Source of the DNA: Bacteroidota bacterium | GTDB lineage: Bacteria > Bacteroidota > Bacteroidia > NS11-12g > UBA955 | Direction of reading: 5' to 3' | NCBI GenBank assembly: GCA_963169345.1 | Contig: CAUJCT010000045.1 | Location: 1 to 35,830, forward strand | Length of the DNA stretch: 35,830 nt | In this document: positions 15,573 to 24,636 of the stretch, in pieces | Layout of the letters: every line of letters starts with the position of its first letter | How positions within the stretch are numbered: the stretch's first letter is position 1 | Program-made: the position numbers and the translations under genes | Notes under the pieces: generated by a model | What the model was told of the DNA's origin: nothing | Seen by the model: the letters and a program-made list of their open reading frames with translations, nothing else | Database searches by the model: none

Positions 15573-17180
15573 TTAATTCGGTTTTTCATTTGGCTTTGGA
15601 GCCGGTGGTCGTATGCCCGGGAATGAGCCTTTTCCTGAACCTGATGATCCTGAACCGCTGTTGTTTCTTGAGCCATTGTTTTTGCCACTGCTGCTGCCAT
15701 TATCCGGTGTGTAAACATCTTCGTCGTTGTTTTCACGAGGTCGGTAGTCGGCACTATTGTCGCATGGCTTGCAATTGCACGGCAGAATGATGGTGTTGCT
15801 GTCACTTGGGTCCAGTATTAAACTGTCGTAAACGGTTTCTTTGTAATAGCCGGGTTTAACCAGTTCCTTTTTATATTCTTTCGAAGATAAATCGAACAAT
15901 AAACCGAATTTGAATTGCTCTACAGTTGGTCTGGCTTTGGTGTATACCAGGTTGTAGTTCAATCCGTTAAAGGTGCTGTTGTTTAAGTCAACCTGCTTGA
16001 CTTTAGTACCGCTCATCCATTCGTAGCGCATATCTAAAGAAACCACTTTGCTGACTCTTACTCTGATACCTGCACCAACTCCATACATCATGGAAACAGA
16101 AGTGTGTGCATTGGTTGTAGAACTGCTTTCAGTTTCTTTCAGAGGTACATAAGAGGCAACATGCTGATTGGTGTAGTAAAGACGTGGACCAGCCATGGCG
16201 TTGAAGTAGGGGATGATTGGGAATCTGGCGTATTCAAGATGCGCTCTGCCAAAGAAATCCATTGACTGGCTGCGAAGTCTTGTGAAGCCACTGTCCTGAC
16301 GGGTATTGTTTAAAACCACACCTGATTTTTTGCTTTTGCCATAGAATTGCATCCCCCAGTCGAACCCGCCATATAAACCCCAGTAGGCGTGCTCTAAACG
16401 GTTACCTGACATGAACTGAATATTAAATCCGGCTGACATACTATCGACATTAGCTGGTTTCTGAGCGGTGAAGTGCACACCGATAAATCCATCCTGAACG
16501 CTTTTCAATGAATCTATTTCGACATAATGGTACTCGTCAGGAATCCAGGTTTTGCGAATGAGCACTCTGTGAATTTTGCCGTCTTTTAAGACACTAACAA
16601 CACTGTCAACTGGATGGAAACCGTCGTACTTCTGAGCATCTTTGTTCTCACTGGAGTTGGCATTCTGAGGATTGGTTTTGTTTTTGTCATTCGGATTTTC
16701 TGTCATTGAAGAAGCATGGTCTTCAGATGAAGTATTTGGAAGAACAGCTGCTTTGTTTCTGTTGAGCTCTGTTTTATTTTCAGAGGATTCATCAAGGAAA
16801 GCACTGTTTAAATCGAGGGCTTCTGATTTCAAATCGCCATTGCCAGAGAAGTCTTTTTCGTTTTCAAGGCTTCTTGTGATTTCGGTTCCTGAGTGAACAA
16901 CAGAACCTTTGTTTATATTCCCGGCGATTTCGTTTTTCGGGCTGAACATTATCCAGGTTGCTACGGATAACAGACTTAAAGTGGTCATAATAATTAAAAT
17001 GGTTAATAAATGTTTACGGTTACTTTTGTTTTCGGGAACCATCAACAGGGGTTTGAGATCGTCGTCCTCATCGAGAAGCGCCTTCATCTTATCCCATGCC
17101 ATTGGCTCAAATGGGACTTCATGATGGGCAAAACCCTCCTTCATTAAGTCATCAGCTAATTTTTCTTTTTCGTTTTTCAT
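15573..17180 (-). CDS. Double-membrane anti-sigma/outer-membrane beta-barrel fusion (cassette 1)
   Basis: A 535-residue protein with an unusual topology. Residues 1-55 are a charged cytoplasmic domain like the short anti-sigma domains of Bacteroidota (FEPMAWDKMKALLD). One hydrophobic helix (57-79) has no cleavage signal. Residues 80-230 are low-complexity Asn/Ser/Glu-rich, long enough to cross the periplasm. Residues 231-432 show alternating beta strands of a PorT-like barrel (YWGLYGGFDWGMQFYG, then FKFGLLFDLSS). A tail (433-535) holds CNCKPC (468-473) and a Gly/Ser/Asn/Pro-rich end. The gene overlaps the ECF sigma gene by ATGA. This is the layout of the dual membrane-spanning anti-sigma factors known from Bacteroides; the role here is inferred. 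Confidence 0.8.
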   Translation of the reverse strand: MKNEKEKLADDLMKEGFAHHEVPFEPMAWDKMKALLDEDDDLKPLLMVPENKSNRKHLLTILIIMTTLSLLSVATWIMFSPKNEIAGNINKGSVVHSGTEITRSLENEKDFSGNGDLKSEALDLNSAFLDESSENKTELNRNKAAVLPNTSSEDHASSMTENPNDKNKTNPQNANSSENKDAQKYDGFHPVDSVVSVLKDGKIHRVLIRKTWIPDEYHYVEIDSLKSVQDGFIGVHFTAQKPANVDSMSAGFNIQFMSGNRLEHAYWGLYGGFDWGMQFYGKSKKSGVVLNNTRQDSGFTRLRSQSMDFFGRAHLEYARFPIIPYFNAMAGPRLYYTNQHVASYVPLKETESSSTTNAHTSVSMMYGVGAGIRVRVSKVVSLDMRYEWMSGTKVKQVDLNNSTFNGLNYNLVYTKARPTVEQFKFGLLFDLSSKEYKKELVKPGYYKETVYDSLILDPSDSNTIILPCNCKPCDNSADYRPRENNDEDVYTPDNGSSSGKNNGSRNNSGSGSSGSGKGSFPGIRPPAPKPNEKPN

Positions 17181-17779
17181 GACTTTCTATAGGTTTTAAG
17201 GATGAGATCTTTCAACTGGGTTCGGGCCTGGTTGACATGCCATTTGCTGGTACCTGCCGAGATGCCCAGCATGTCAGCAATTTCTTCGTGCTTGTAGCCT
17301 TCAATGGCAAACATATTGAAAACCATTCTGGTGCTTTCAGGTAATTCGTCCAGCATTTTAAATAAGTCTTCAGCATACAGATTGTCTAAACCACTGATGG
17401 TTTGAGCATCCATATTGTCTGCTTCCTGAATTTCACTTGTCTTCATTTCCCGCATCTTCGCCCTTAGCTGGTCGATGATGCTGTGATAAACAATGCGGTG
17501 CATCCAGCCATCGAAAGAGCCGCTGAAACTGTATCCTGAAATACTTTTAAATACTTTTAGGAATCCAAGATTCAGTACAGACAGCGCTTCGTCCCTGTCT
17601 TTGACATAACGTCTGCATAGAGACATCATTTTACCATAATAACGCTTGTACATCGCTTCCTGGGCCGACCGGTCGTTGTTGATACAGCCATCAATCAATC
17701 TTACAAGTTCCGGATCCTGCAAGTTCAACTGTTGTCTGTTGCTGGCGACGTTGAGCGATATTTCTGGTGTCAAAGACAT
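17177..17779 (-). CDS. ECF-type RNA polymerase sigma factor (cassette 1)
   Basis: The 200-residue product has the two domains of ECF sigma factors. Sigma-2 spans about 30-105 (AMYKRYYGKMMSLCRRYVKDRDEALSVLN, then GFLKVFKSISGYSF, GSFDGWMHRIVYHSIIDQLR). Sigma-4 spans about 135-195 (LPESTRMVFNMFAIEGYKHEEIADMLGISAGTSKWHVNQAR, the helix-turn-helix). I chose the ATG at 17779; a TTG at 17824 would add a 15-residue extension without similarity to the family. Its last bases overlap the ATG of the barrel/anti-sigma gene, so the two are translated together. It probably directs transcription of genes elsewhere in response to an envelope signal. Confidence 0.92.
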   Translation of the reverse strand: MSLTPEISLNVASNRQQLNLQDPELVRLIDGCINNDRSAQEAMYKRYYGKMMSLCRRYVKDRDEALSVLNLGFLKVFKSISGYSFSGSFDGWMHRIVYHSIIDQLRAKMREMKTSEIQEADNMDAQTISGLDNLYAEDLFKMLDELPESTRMVFNMFAIEGYKHEEIADMLGISAGTSKWHVNQARTQLKDLILKTYRKS

Positions 17780-17882
17780 GAACCTTTCGTTGATGTTCTT
17801 ATAGCAAATGACGTACCTCCCCAAAATAGGGTTGGGTATTTATTTGAAATTAGGACGAATTGTCGATTTTTTCGGACAAAAA

Positions 17883-17909
17883 AAATACCCTTCTTTTGAA
17901 AGGGTATTT
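17883..17909 (-). terminator. Rho-independent terminator of fabI
   Basis: A 10-bp stem (AAATACCCTT with AAGGGTATTT) has a short loop. On the - strand it is followed by a run of T. It lies 19 bases after the fabI stop, separating fabI from the sigma gene. Confidence 0.8.
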
Positions 17910-17927
17910 CTATTGCTTGATTATCAG

Positions 17928-18752
17928 TTATTTACTTGTTTCTCCGCTACCTGCTCTTCCAACCATCTCCATGATATCGCCGCTGATGCCTGTGTAACTG
18001 AATCCACCATCGTGAAACAAATTCTGCATGGTGACGTATCTGGTATAGTCGCTAAACAGCGATACTACATACTTTGCACAATCTTCTGCACTGGCATTAC
18101 CCAATGGACTCATTTTATCAGCATAGGTAAAGAAAGCATCAAAACCACCAACACCGCTGCCGGCAGTTGTCATGGTTGGACTTTGGCTAATGGTATTTAC
18201 TCTTACTTTTTTAGCTTTTCCAAAATGATAACCAAAACTTCTTGCAAAACTTTCCAATAGCGATTTTGCTTCGGCCATTTCGCTGTAGTCAGGAAACACA
18301 CGCTGTGCTGCTATATAAGTCAGTGCAACTATGCTGCCCCATTCTTTCATAGCGTCTTTCTTCATTAAAATCTGCATCAGTCTGTGAAATGAAATAGCAG
18401 AAATATCTAAAGTCTTATGCATGAAGTCGTAGTTTAAATCGGTGTATGGATTCTTTTTTCTTACATTTAAACTCATACCTATGCTGTGAAGTACAAAATC
18501 AAGCTGACCGAATTTGGCAGTAGCCTTTTCTATCAGATTGTTGAGGTCTTCCTCCAATGTCACATCACAAGGGATAACTTCTGAATTGGTTTTTTCAGCC
18601 AGCTCATTGATGGCTCCCATACGCAATGCAATCGGTGCATTGGTTAAAATAAATTCGGCACCTTCTGCATGTGCGAGTTCTGCTACTTTCCAGGCTATGG
18701 ATTTGTTATCCAGTGCGCCGAAAATAATGCCTTTTTTTCCTTTTAATATCAT
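17928..18752 (-). CDS. fabI: Enoyl-[acyl-carrier-protein] reductase (NADH), FabI
   Basis: The 274-residue protein is a FabI-type short-chain reductase, which performs the last reduction step in each cycle of type II fatty acid synthesis, using NADH. The nucleotide motif is FGALDNKSIAW (11-21), and HSIGMS (89-94) ends the fourth strand. The catalytic residues Tyr146 (LTYIAAQ), Tyr156 and Lys163 fall at the same numbers as in E. coli FabI, with the FabI-specific spacing of six residues between Tyr156 and Lys163. The substrate-loop segment SPTMTTAGSGV and FHDGGFSYTG complete the fold. It is flanked by its own promoter-like element and a terminator, so it is probably monocistronic. Confidence 0.96.
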   Translation of the reverse strand: MILKGKKGIIFGALDNKSIAWKVAELAHAEGAEFILTNAPIALRMGAINELAEKTNSEVIPCDVTLEEDLNNLIEKATAKFGQLDFVLHSIGMSLNVRKKNPYTDLNYDFMHKTLDISAISFHRLMQILMKKDAMKEWGSIVALTYIAAQRVFPDYSEMAEAKSLLESFARSFGYHFGKAKKVRVNTISQSPTMTTAGSGVGGFDAFFTYADKMSPLGNASAEDCAKYVVSLFSDYTRYVTMQNLFHDGGFSYTGISGDIMEMVGRAGSGETSK

Positions 18753-18766
18753 AAGTTTATGTGGCG

Positions 18767-18796
18767 CAAAAATAGCACCTTTTATTGAATTACAAG
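18767..18796 (-). promoter_or_regulatory. Putative fabI promoter
   Basis: On the - strand CTTG, an 18-base spacer and TATTTTTG fit the Bacteroidota pattern. The -7 box is 14 bases before the ATG. It overlaps the end of the upstream gene. Confidence 0.4.
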
Positions 18797-20782
18797 TTTT
18801 CCGCTCACAATGCTTGTTCCGGCTGCGTAACTAACCATATAAACACCCTTAGCCCATGAAGAAGCATCCAATTGTATCTGGCCTTCTGCGCTGAACTGGC
18901 TGAACATCAGTCTGCCATTGATATCGTATATTTTTACCAGGGCATTGGCTGAGCCTTGTATGTTGACCATTCCTGAAGCCGGATTTGGATATATACTTAA
19001 CTGACTGATTGTTGGAGTTTCAATACCGGTGTTGGTACCATTGACATCTGTTACCTCTGCCATGATGCCTAAACTGCTGTTCATATATGTGCCACAAGGA
19101 CCGGTTTCCATTTTTATGGCTTTAACAATGTAATAGTTGGTGCCATTGTATGGGTCAGTATCTGTAAAACTCAAGCCGGTTACAGGACTGGTATTGATGG
19201 CGTAATAGATATCGCCTTTTTTATTGGTGCGGTATACATTGTATCCAAGAATGCCTGGCTCAGTTGAGGCTGTCCAGCTTAAACTTACCTGCGTGTTGCT
19301 GCTGATTTTATTGGCAACCAAATTAGACGGCATGGCAAGATATCTGAGTCTGAGCGCAGGGTCGCCCATCAAATTCATGCTGATTCTTCTGTCGAGATAA
19401 GAACCGCTGAAACTGCCAATATATCCGGTAGCCAGAGAAAAATCTGTTTCGTTGTTTTGTGAAGTAATTACCGAATGTCCTATTTGCTGACCCATGGCCA
19501 TCTGGTGGAAATACCAGTGTGGGCGGTGTGCCCAAACATTGGTTAATGTTAATCCTTTGCTGGCAAGACAACTTCTTAAGAAATTATCTCCAGTGTTCCA
19601 ATCGCCAAAATAACTGCCAAAACTGACATTGAATACCGCCTGAATACTGTCTTTGAACTGAGATGAATTACCCACACCGCTGCAATTGGTAAAGCTGCCT
19701 CCGCCCATGGTATTGGCCCATAACCAGTTTTTAGCTTTGGTTGAATCGAAATAGTTACCGGTATTGGTAATGTTGTTAATGCCTACAATGGTAGATGCAT
19801 TGTTCCAGCCACTTCGCATTGGCATTTCACCACCAAGGTAGCTGAAATTGTCGGAAATAAAGGCTCTTTGAGTAACTTTTACTGTTGCTGTTTTATAGTT
19901 GTGCAATTTTTTCAAGTATTGCTCTACAAGTGCAATGTCTGTCATACCTTGTGCCGGTAACATTCTGAAATCAATTCGGCCAATCTGGATATCGATATCA
20001 TTTGGAATAAAATGAGGATCAAATTTTCCATCACCTGGCAAATTTTTATTGGCATCTCTGGTGACGTTAGTTGTCATAGTCGCATTGTCTGTCCAGCTGC
20101 CATCCATTTCTGCGTAATACAAATCAGTTGGCCATGCACCTCCGTGGTCAGGGTGCGCATCAGGTGGCAAATCGATAGTCGCTGCCAGCATAGTACCTGA
20201 ATAGGCAACCGGAACTCTGCCAATCAATAAGACCTGATTGTTTAAACTTCTGTTAACTGCATTCCATGCACTGATGACAGATTTAATAGCCGGAGGTTTT
20301 GAATATTCTGAAATGAGTTTTAAATCTACACCATATCCATCCATGTAATAATCCGATTTCAACTGCATCCAGAGACTTGAATCGATGCCATTGTAGGTGG
20401 AGGAATCAACTAAAATCAGCATATTGCGTTTGTAGTTGGTCAATGGAACGGACATACCTGCAGATGCATATCCAACGGCTCTGATGTTATTGCCTTTGAC
20501 TTTAAGGATTCTGTATTCGTAAATGATGCCTTTTTTAGCGCTGGTGTCTTCAAAACTATTAGTGGAACCACTGACAGTGCCGATGGGATTATCCCAAACA
20601 TTGGTGTTTAAAGTTTTTCTCTGAATCTGAAAGGATTGAGCATCTGTTGTTTTCCAGGTTAAGATAATGCCGGTTTCATTGGAGTTGGCAGCGGCATTAA
20701 TCATAATGGAGGAGTCTTTGATGTTTTGAGAGTACAATCCCAAAGCACTCAAAAGACTGAGTAGTAGTAAAGGTTTTTTCAT
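18782..20782 (-). CDS. T9SS-secreted protein with FN3 domains and a gingipain-like (C25-like) middle
   Basis: A 666-residue secreted protein. A signal peptide (MKKPLLLLSLLSALGLYSQ) is followed by an FN3-like domain (about 25-105). The long middle (about 110-490) has the layout of C25-type peptidase folds: VLLIGRVP, DLYYAEMDGSW, DIDIQIGRIDF, and TNCSGVGNSSQF. I cannot place the His/Cys pair with confidence; the region where the nucleophile would be expected reads FNVSFGSYFGDWN, so it may be inactive or another fold. A second FN3 domain (about 492-590) and a T9SS sorting domain (IYPNP, tail SGKLVIQ) end it. I start at the ATG whose first base overlaps the previous gene's stop (TAATG) because it carries the signal peptide. 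Confidence 0.75.
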   Translation of the reverse strand: MKKPLLLLSLLSALGLYSQNIKDSSIMINAAANSNETGIILTWKTTDAQSFQIQRKTLNTNVWDNPIGTVSGSTNSFEDTSAKKGIIYEYRILKVKGNNIRAVGYASAGMSVPLTNYKRNMLILVDSSTYNGIDSSLWMQLKSDYYMDGYGVDLKLISEYSKPPAIKSVISAWNAVNRSLNNQVLLIGRVPVAYSGTMLAATIDLPPDAHPDHGGAWPTDLYYAEMDGSWTDNATMTTNVTRDANKNLPGDGKFDPHFIPNDIDIQIGRIDFRMLPAQGMTDIALVEQYLKKLHNYKTATVKVTQRAFISDNFSYLGGEMPMRSGWNNASTIVGINNITNTGNYFDSTKAKNWLWANTMGGGSFTNCSGVGNSSQFKDSIQAVFNVSFGSYFGDWNTGDNFLRSCLASKGLTLTNVWAHRPHWYFHQMAMGQQIGHSVITSQNNETDFSLATGYIGSFSGSYLDRRISMNLMGDPALRLRYLAMPSNLVANKISSNTQVSLSWTASTEPGILGYNVYRTNKKGDIYYAINTSPVTGLSFTDTDPYNGTNYYIVKAIKMETGPCGTYMNSSLGIMAEVTDVNGTNTGIETPTISQLSIYPNPASGMVNIQGSANALVKIYDINGRLMFSQFSAEGQIQLDASSWAKGVYMVSYAAGTSIVSGKLVIQ

Positions 20783-22149
20783 TATTCTTTTATGATTTGA
20801 GTATAGGCTATTGAATTTGTGTTTTGTAATATGAATATGTAGGTGCCTTTTGCTAAAGTGGAACAATCCACTGTTTTGTTTTCATTTAAGAGTCCGCTTA
20901 AAACCATTTGACCACTGATATCGAAAATGAAATACTGTGTATTGAAGGGTAATTTTGCGTCAACAGTAATTGTATTGCTCACTGGATTGGGGTATACACT
21001 TAAACCTGATGCATTCAAATGTGCAATGCTTTGGTTGTTGTTGCTCTTGTTAATGGTAATCATATTAGAGGCTGTCGAATCATCGCTTCCTCCCAGATTG
21101 GTCGCTTCCAGTTTAACACTGTAAACACCTGCACTATCGAAAATCACAATCGGTCGCGCCGAACTTGAACTGGTGCCTTGTATAAATCTTACGCCGAGGG
21201 AAGGTGTAAAGGTCCATTTATACGTATTGCCAATACTTGGTCGGCTTGTGTTGATGAAATAAAAGGTATCCACACCTTCTGTACCAATATATTTATCTGC
21301 ATCAAAGCTCACTCTTGGTCCATTGTTGTTTCCTTGCTGAGTGCGGTAATTGTCTCTGTATCTAATTTGAGTTGGTGTAAATGTTCCGCCTACTTCAGTG
21401 CCAAGCACTTCTAAAATCGGAATTTTTTCGGTGGTACTTAACCATTTGTACTCAACTCTGGTAGTAGGAAAACCAACATTGAATGCAGGAGTTGATATTT
21501 TTAAACTGTCAATTTCAAAAATGATGGATTTAATTTTAAGACAATTGATATTGGTTCCATAAGGTGTTGTAATAGTACCCCAACCTTCAACGAAATTTAA
21601 TCTGTAACCTTTTTGTTTCAATGTGCCCAATTGAACGAATTGATTGCCCAAAACAGTGGTCACTGCAAATGTGGTAGAATCTTTATCGTTGTAATTGAGA
21701 GGAAAAGTATAAACTTCATCGGCATCGCTGTAAACGCCACCTGCCGGAATTGGCAATACAGACAAAGTATATCCTGTGCCTACTGCTCTCCAGCCTGATG
21801 ATTTCTTTTCGAAGAAATTGTATAGATTTTTAAAAGCAAACTGTCCTGCTCCCAGACTATCAGCAATTTTATAACCAATAGCGCCCAGAGGCATACCGGT
21901 AAACGCCAGAGTAGCATACGGTGTACTCGTCAGGGCCTGAAACTTGTATACATCCTGCGTATTCAAACTCAATGCGGAGTAGTCCCAATGGTAATTGGCT
22001 CCGGTTTGCTTGAAATCGAGATTACTGCCAACGGATACACTGTAACGGAATGTATCGTTAATCGATGGCATGTTGGCCTGTGTGATTTGAATCTGCGCAT
22101 AAGTAGAGAACGAAATGCAGGCAAGAACGGATAGTAGGGTTCTTTTCAT
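20782..22149 (-). CDS. T9SS-secreted protein with PKD domain, function unknown
   Basis: A 455-residue protein with a signal peptide (MKRTLLSVLACISFSTYA) and an unrecognised N-terminal beta-rich region of about 280 residues. A PKD domain follows (about 300-380; YKWTFTPSLGVRF, IVIFDSAGVYSVKLEATNLGGSDD). A type A sorting domain (VYPNPVSN, tail YTQIIKE) ends the protein. The N-terminal region, with YHWDYSAL and FPLNYNDKDS, is of a kind frequent in Bacteroidota surface proteins without known role. The start at 22149 gives the signal peptide; upstream in-frame codons would overlap the divergent M1 gene. It is translationally coupled to the following gene, so the two may work together at the surface. 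Confidence 0.82.
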   Translation of the reverse strand: MKRTLLSVLACISFSTYAQIQITQANMPSINDTFRYSVSVGSNLDFKQTGANYHWDYSALSLNTQDVYKFQALTSTPYATLAFTGMPLGAIGYKIADSLGAGQFAFKNLYNFFEKKSSGWRAVGTGYTLSVLPIPAGGVYSDADEVYTFPLNYNDKDSTTFAVTTVLGNQFVQLGTLKQKGYRLNFVEGWGTITTPYGTNINCLKIKSIIFEIDSLKISTPAFNVGFPTTRVEYKWLSTTEKIPILEVLGTEVGGTFTPTQIRYRDNYRTQQGNNNGPRVSFDADKYIGTEGVDTFYFINTSRPSIGNTYKWTFTPSLGVRFIQGTSSSSARPIVIFDSAGVYSVKLEATNLGGSDDSTASNMITINKSNNNQSIAHLNASGLSVYPNPVSNTITVDAKLPFNTQYFIFDISGQMVLSGLLNENKTVDCSTLAKGTYIFILQNTNSIAYTQIIKE

Positions 22150-22182
22150 GACTCCTGAGTGGTAAAGGTGTAAAATTAATAT

Positions 22183-22190
22183 TATTTTTG
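22183..22190 (+). promoter_or_regulatory. Possible -7 box of the M1 peptidase gene
   Basis: TATTTTTG matches TAnnTTTG and ends 17 bases before the ATG at 22208, in the 58-base divergent gap. No TTTG is found at the expected -33 position. Confidence 0.3.
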
Positions 22191-22207
22191 AATTTTTCAA
22201 ACCAAAC

Positions 22208-24550
22208 ATGAACCTCTTAAGAAATACTCTGCTAAGCATCTTGCTCTTTGTCTCCTTTAATATTCTGGCCATGAGAGTGGATTCTTTTAGTATGGTGCAT
22301 ACCAAACTGTTTTTAAAAGTCAGAAATTTTTCAGCTAAACAGTTGGAAGGGAAGGTCGAATTAACGCTAAAACTAAAAGTCAATACCAATCAACTGAGAT
22401 TCGATTTAAAGCAACTTCAGGTGGATTCAGTTGTTCATAAACAGAACAAAATAAATCACAATCATACACTCGAATCGGTTGTGGTACAATTGCCTCAAAC
22501 ATACAACACAGGTGATACACTTACTGTCGAAATTTACTACCATGGAACTCCGGCTGCAGACCCAAGTGGCTGGGGTGGTTTTTATTTCTCTGGTGATTAT
22601 GCATTTAATTTAGGTGTCGGCTTTGCAGTTTATCCTCATACTTTCGGAAGAGCCTGGATGCCTTGTGTGGATGAGTTTCCGATGAAGTCGCCTTATGAGA
22701 TGTTTATTGAAACGGATACCAATTATGTCGCCGCTTGTAATGGTGTCTTAATGGATACCAAAAGGCAGGGTGACGGTTTAATCTGGCATTACTTAGAATC
22801 GGTTCCAATGAGTGTTTATCTGGCTTCTGTTTCGGTCAGTAAATTCTCGATATTAAAAAGCAATTACACGGGCATCAGTTCCAGTTTCCCTGTAGAAGTG
22901 TTTTATAAAGCCTCAGATTCTCTAAGAGTAAAAGGGGCGTTTGTTAATTTGCCTGATGCCATTCGTTTTTTCGAAGAGGCTTTCGGCCCTCAGCCTTATT
23001 CGAAAGTAGGCTATAATTTAGTGCCTTTCTCTTCAGGTGCCATGGAACATGCTGGTAATATTACTTACCCAAATGTATATGCTGATGGCACTGCCAGTTA
23101 TGAGAAACTGATGGCGCATGAATTGTCTCACCACTGGTGGGGGAATTTAGTCACTTGTGATAATGCAGGTGATATGTGGCTCAATGAAGGCTGGGCAAGC
23201 TATTGCGAACATTTCTTTACAGAAAAATTAAGAGGTCGTGCAGCTTATGATGCCTCTGTTCTGGAAAATCATTTTTATGTACTCAGATATGCTCATATCA
23301 TTGATGGAAAAGTTTATTCCCTGACTAATATTCCGGAGACCGTCACTTATGGAACTCATGTGTATAAGAAAGGAGCAGACGTGGTGCATTCATTGCGCGG
23401 TGTTCTGGGCGATTCTCTTTTCTTTAGCTTATGCAAGCAATATCAGCAACATTACAGATTGAAAAATGCCTCATCTGTTGATATGAGAAATTTCTTCAGA
23501 GACCATGGAGGTAATGCGCTTGCAGAAAGTTTCTTTAACCATTTTGTGCTGGATATCGGATTTCCTCACATTGTTTTAAGCAAACAGATTCATTCCGGAA
23601 ATGGCCCCTTTAAATTGAAAGTCTATACTGAACAAAAGCCAAGATTTAAAACTACCCCATATCAGAATTTGCCTGTTGAAATCAGATTCTTTAAGGACAG
23701 ATGGACATTTAAGGATAGTGTCATAATTGTCAACAATGTTGTCGATTCATTTGAGTTTGTATTGCCCTTTAAACCTGTTTTTGTTTGTCTTGATTACAGA
23801 GGAATCCTAAGTGATGCGATTACTGACAGAGTAATAACTGTAGGCAATTCGGGTTCATTCGATTTACCTGAAACTTTGTGTAAACTGACTGTCAATAAAA
23901 GCAAGGATTCATCATTGATAAGAGTGGAACACCACTGGGTGGGACCTGAAAAATTTGTCATCGGTTATCCTAAAATGAGCAATTACAGATACATCACTCT
24001 GGATGGTGTCTGGTCGGATTCGCTTGATATGGATATGGAGATGACTTATGACGGCAGACAGGGTTCTACTTCCAGCAATGCAGGCTATCTGGATCATACT
24101 CTGATATTCAAAACAGAAGATAGTTTAACAGTTTTATACAGAGCTTTCCCGGGTGATTACTGGAGAGAATGGACCGACTTCCAGCTTGTAGCCGGAAACA
24201 AAAACGATAAGACCGGTAAGATTGTTTTGAAGCATGTTAAAAAAGGCGACTATGTCCCAGCCATGCGCGACAAGAGTTTGGGTATAAAGCCTGGCGAAGT
24301 GGATCCATATTTTTCAATAAAACCCAATCCGAGTGAATCAAAATGTACTGTATTCAGGTTAACAGATAAGCTTGAAGACGCGGTGATAGAAGTATATGAT
24401 ATCAATGGACGTCTTGTACATTCAGCAAACATTCAAGCCAATACAGTTTCTCATGATATTGATACCCAAACCTGGGCAGCAGGGCAATATACAGTGCGTA
24501 TTACCGGAGTGAAGTATTCAACAATTCTGAAACTTGTAGTTGTGAAGTAA
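22208..24550 (+). CDS. M1 family aminopeptidase with T9SS sorting domain
   Basis: The 780-residue secreted zinc peptidase has a signal peptide ending near residue 21 (FNILAM). An N-terminal beta domain (about 25-190) is followed by the catalytic domain, with the exopeptidase motif GAMEH at 277-281 in place of the classic GAMEN. The zinc site is HELSH (304-308), with the third ligand Glu327 in WLNEGWASY after 18 residues. A C-terminal M1 region and a beta segment follow. From about 705 (SIKPNPSE) it has a type A sorting domain (tail LKLVVVK), so it should be surface-attached or released by the T9SS. It is similar in design to the partial gene at the left edge. A hairpin terminator follows. Confidence 0.93.
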   Translation: MNLLRNTLLSILLFVSFNILAMRVDSFSMVHTKLFLKVRNFSAKQLEGKVELTLKLKVNTNQLRFDLKQLQVDSVVHKQNKINHNHTLESVVVQLPQTYNTGDTLTVEIYYHGTPAADPSGWGGFYFSGDYAFNLGVGFAVYPHTFGRAWMPCVDEFPMKSPYEMFIETDTNYVAACNGVLMDTKRQGDGLIWHYLESVPMSVYLASVSVSKFSILKSNYTGISSSFPVEVFYKASDSLRVKGAFVNLPDAIRFFEEAFGPQPYSKVGYNLVPFSSGAMEHAGNITYPNVYADGTASYEKLMAHELSHHWWGNLVTCDNAGDMWLNEGWASYCEHFFTEKLRGRAAYDASVLENHFYVLRYAHIIDGKVYSLTNIPETVTYGTHVYKKGADVVHSLRGVLGDSLFFSLCKQYQQHYRLKNASSVDMRNFFRDHGGNALAESFFNHFVLDIGFPHIVLSKQIHSGNGPFKLKVYTEQKPRFKTTPYQNLPVEIRFFKDRWTFKDSVIIVNNVVDSFEFVLPFKPVFVCLDYRGILSDAITDRVITVGNSGSFDLPETLCKLTVNKSKDSSLIRVEHHWVGPEKFVIGYPKMSNYRYITLDGVWSDSLDMDMEMTYDGRQGSTSSNAGYLDHTLIFKTEDSLTVLYRAFPGDYWREWTDFQLVAGNKNDKTGKIVLKHVKKGDYVPAMRDKSLGIKPGEVDPYFSIKPNPSESKCTVFRLTDKLEDAVIEVYDINGRLVHSANIQANTVSHDIDTQTWAAGQYTVRITGVKYSTILKLVVVK

Positions 24551-24589
24551 ATCAGATTGAACGCAAGAAAATTAAAAGTTTGACATAAA

Positions 24590-24617
24590 AAAAGTCCGGA
24601 TCTTGGTCCGGACTTTT
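24590..24617. terminator. Bidirectional terminator
   Basis: A perfect 11-bp stem (AAAAGTCCGGA and its complement) with a 6-base loop is flanked by A and T tracts. It lies between convergent genes and can serve both. Confidence 0.85.
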
Positions 24618-24636
24618 AAATATTTGATTAAGCTTA

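Noticed and set aside
17780..17824. Upstream TTG start for sigma factor 1
   Set aside because: The added residues do not look like sigma N-termini, while the ATG at 17779 gives a normal start.
22150..22389. N-terminal extension of the PKD protein
   Set aside because: It would overlap the divergent M1 peptidase gene, and a good signal peptide begins at 22149.
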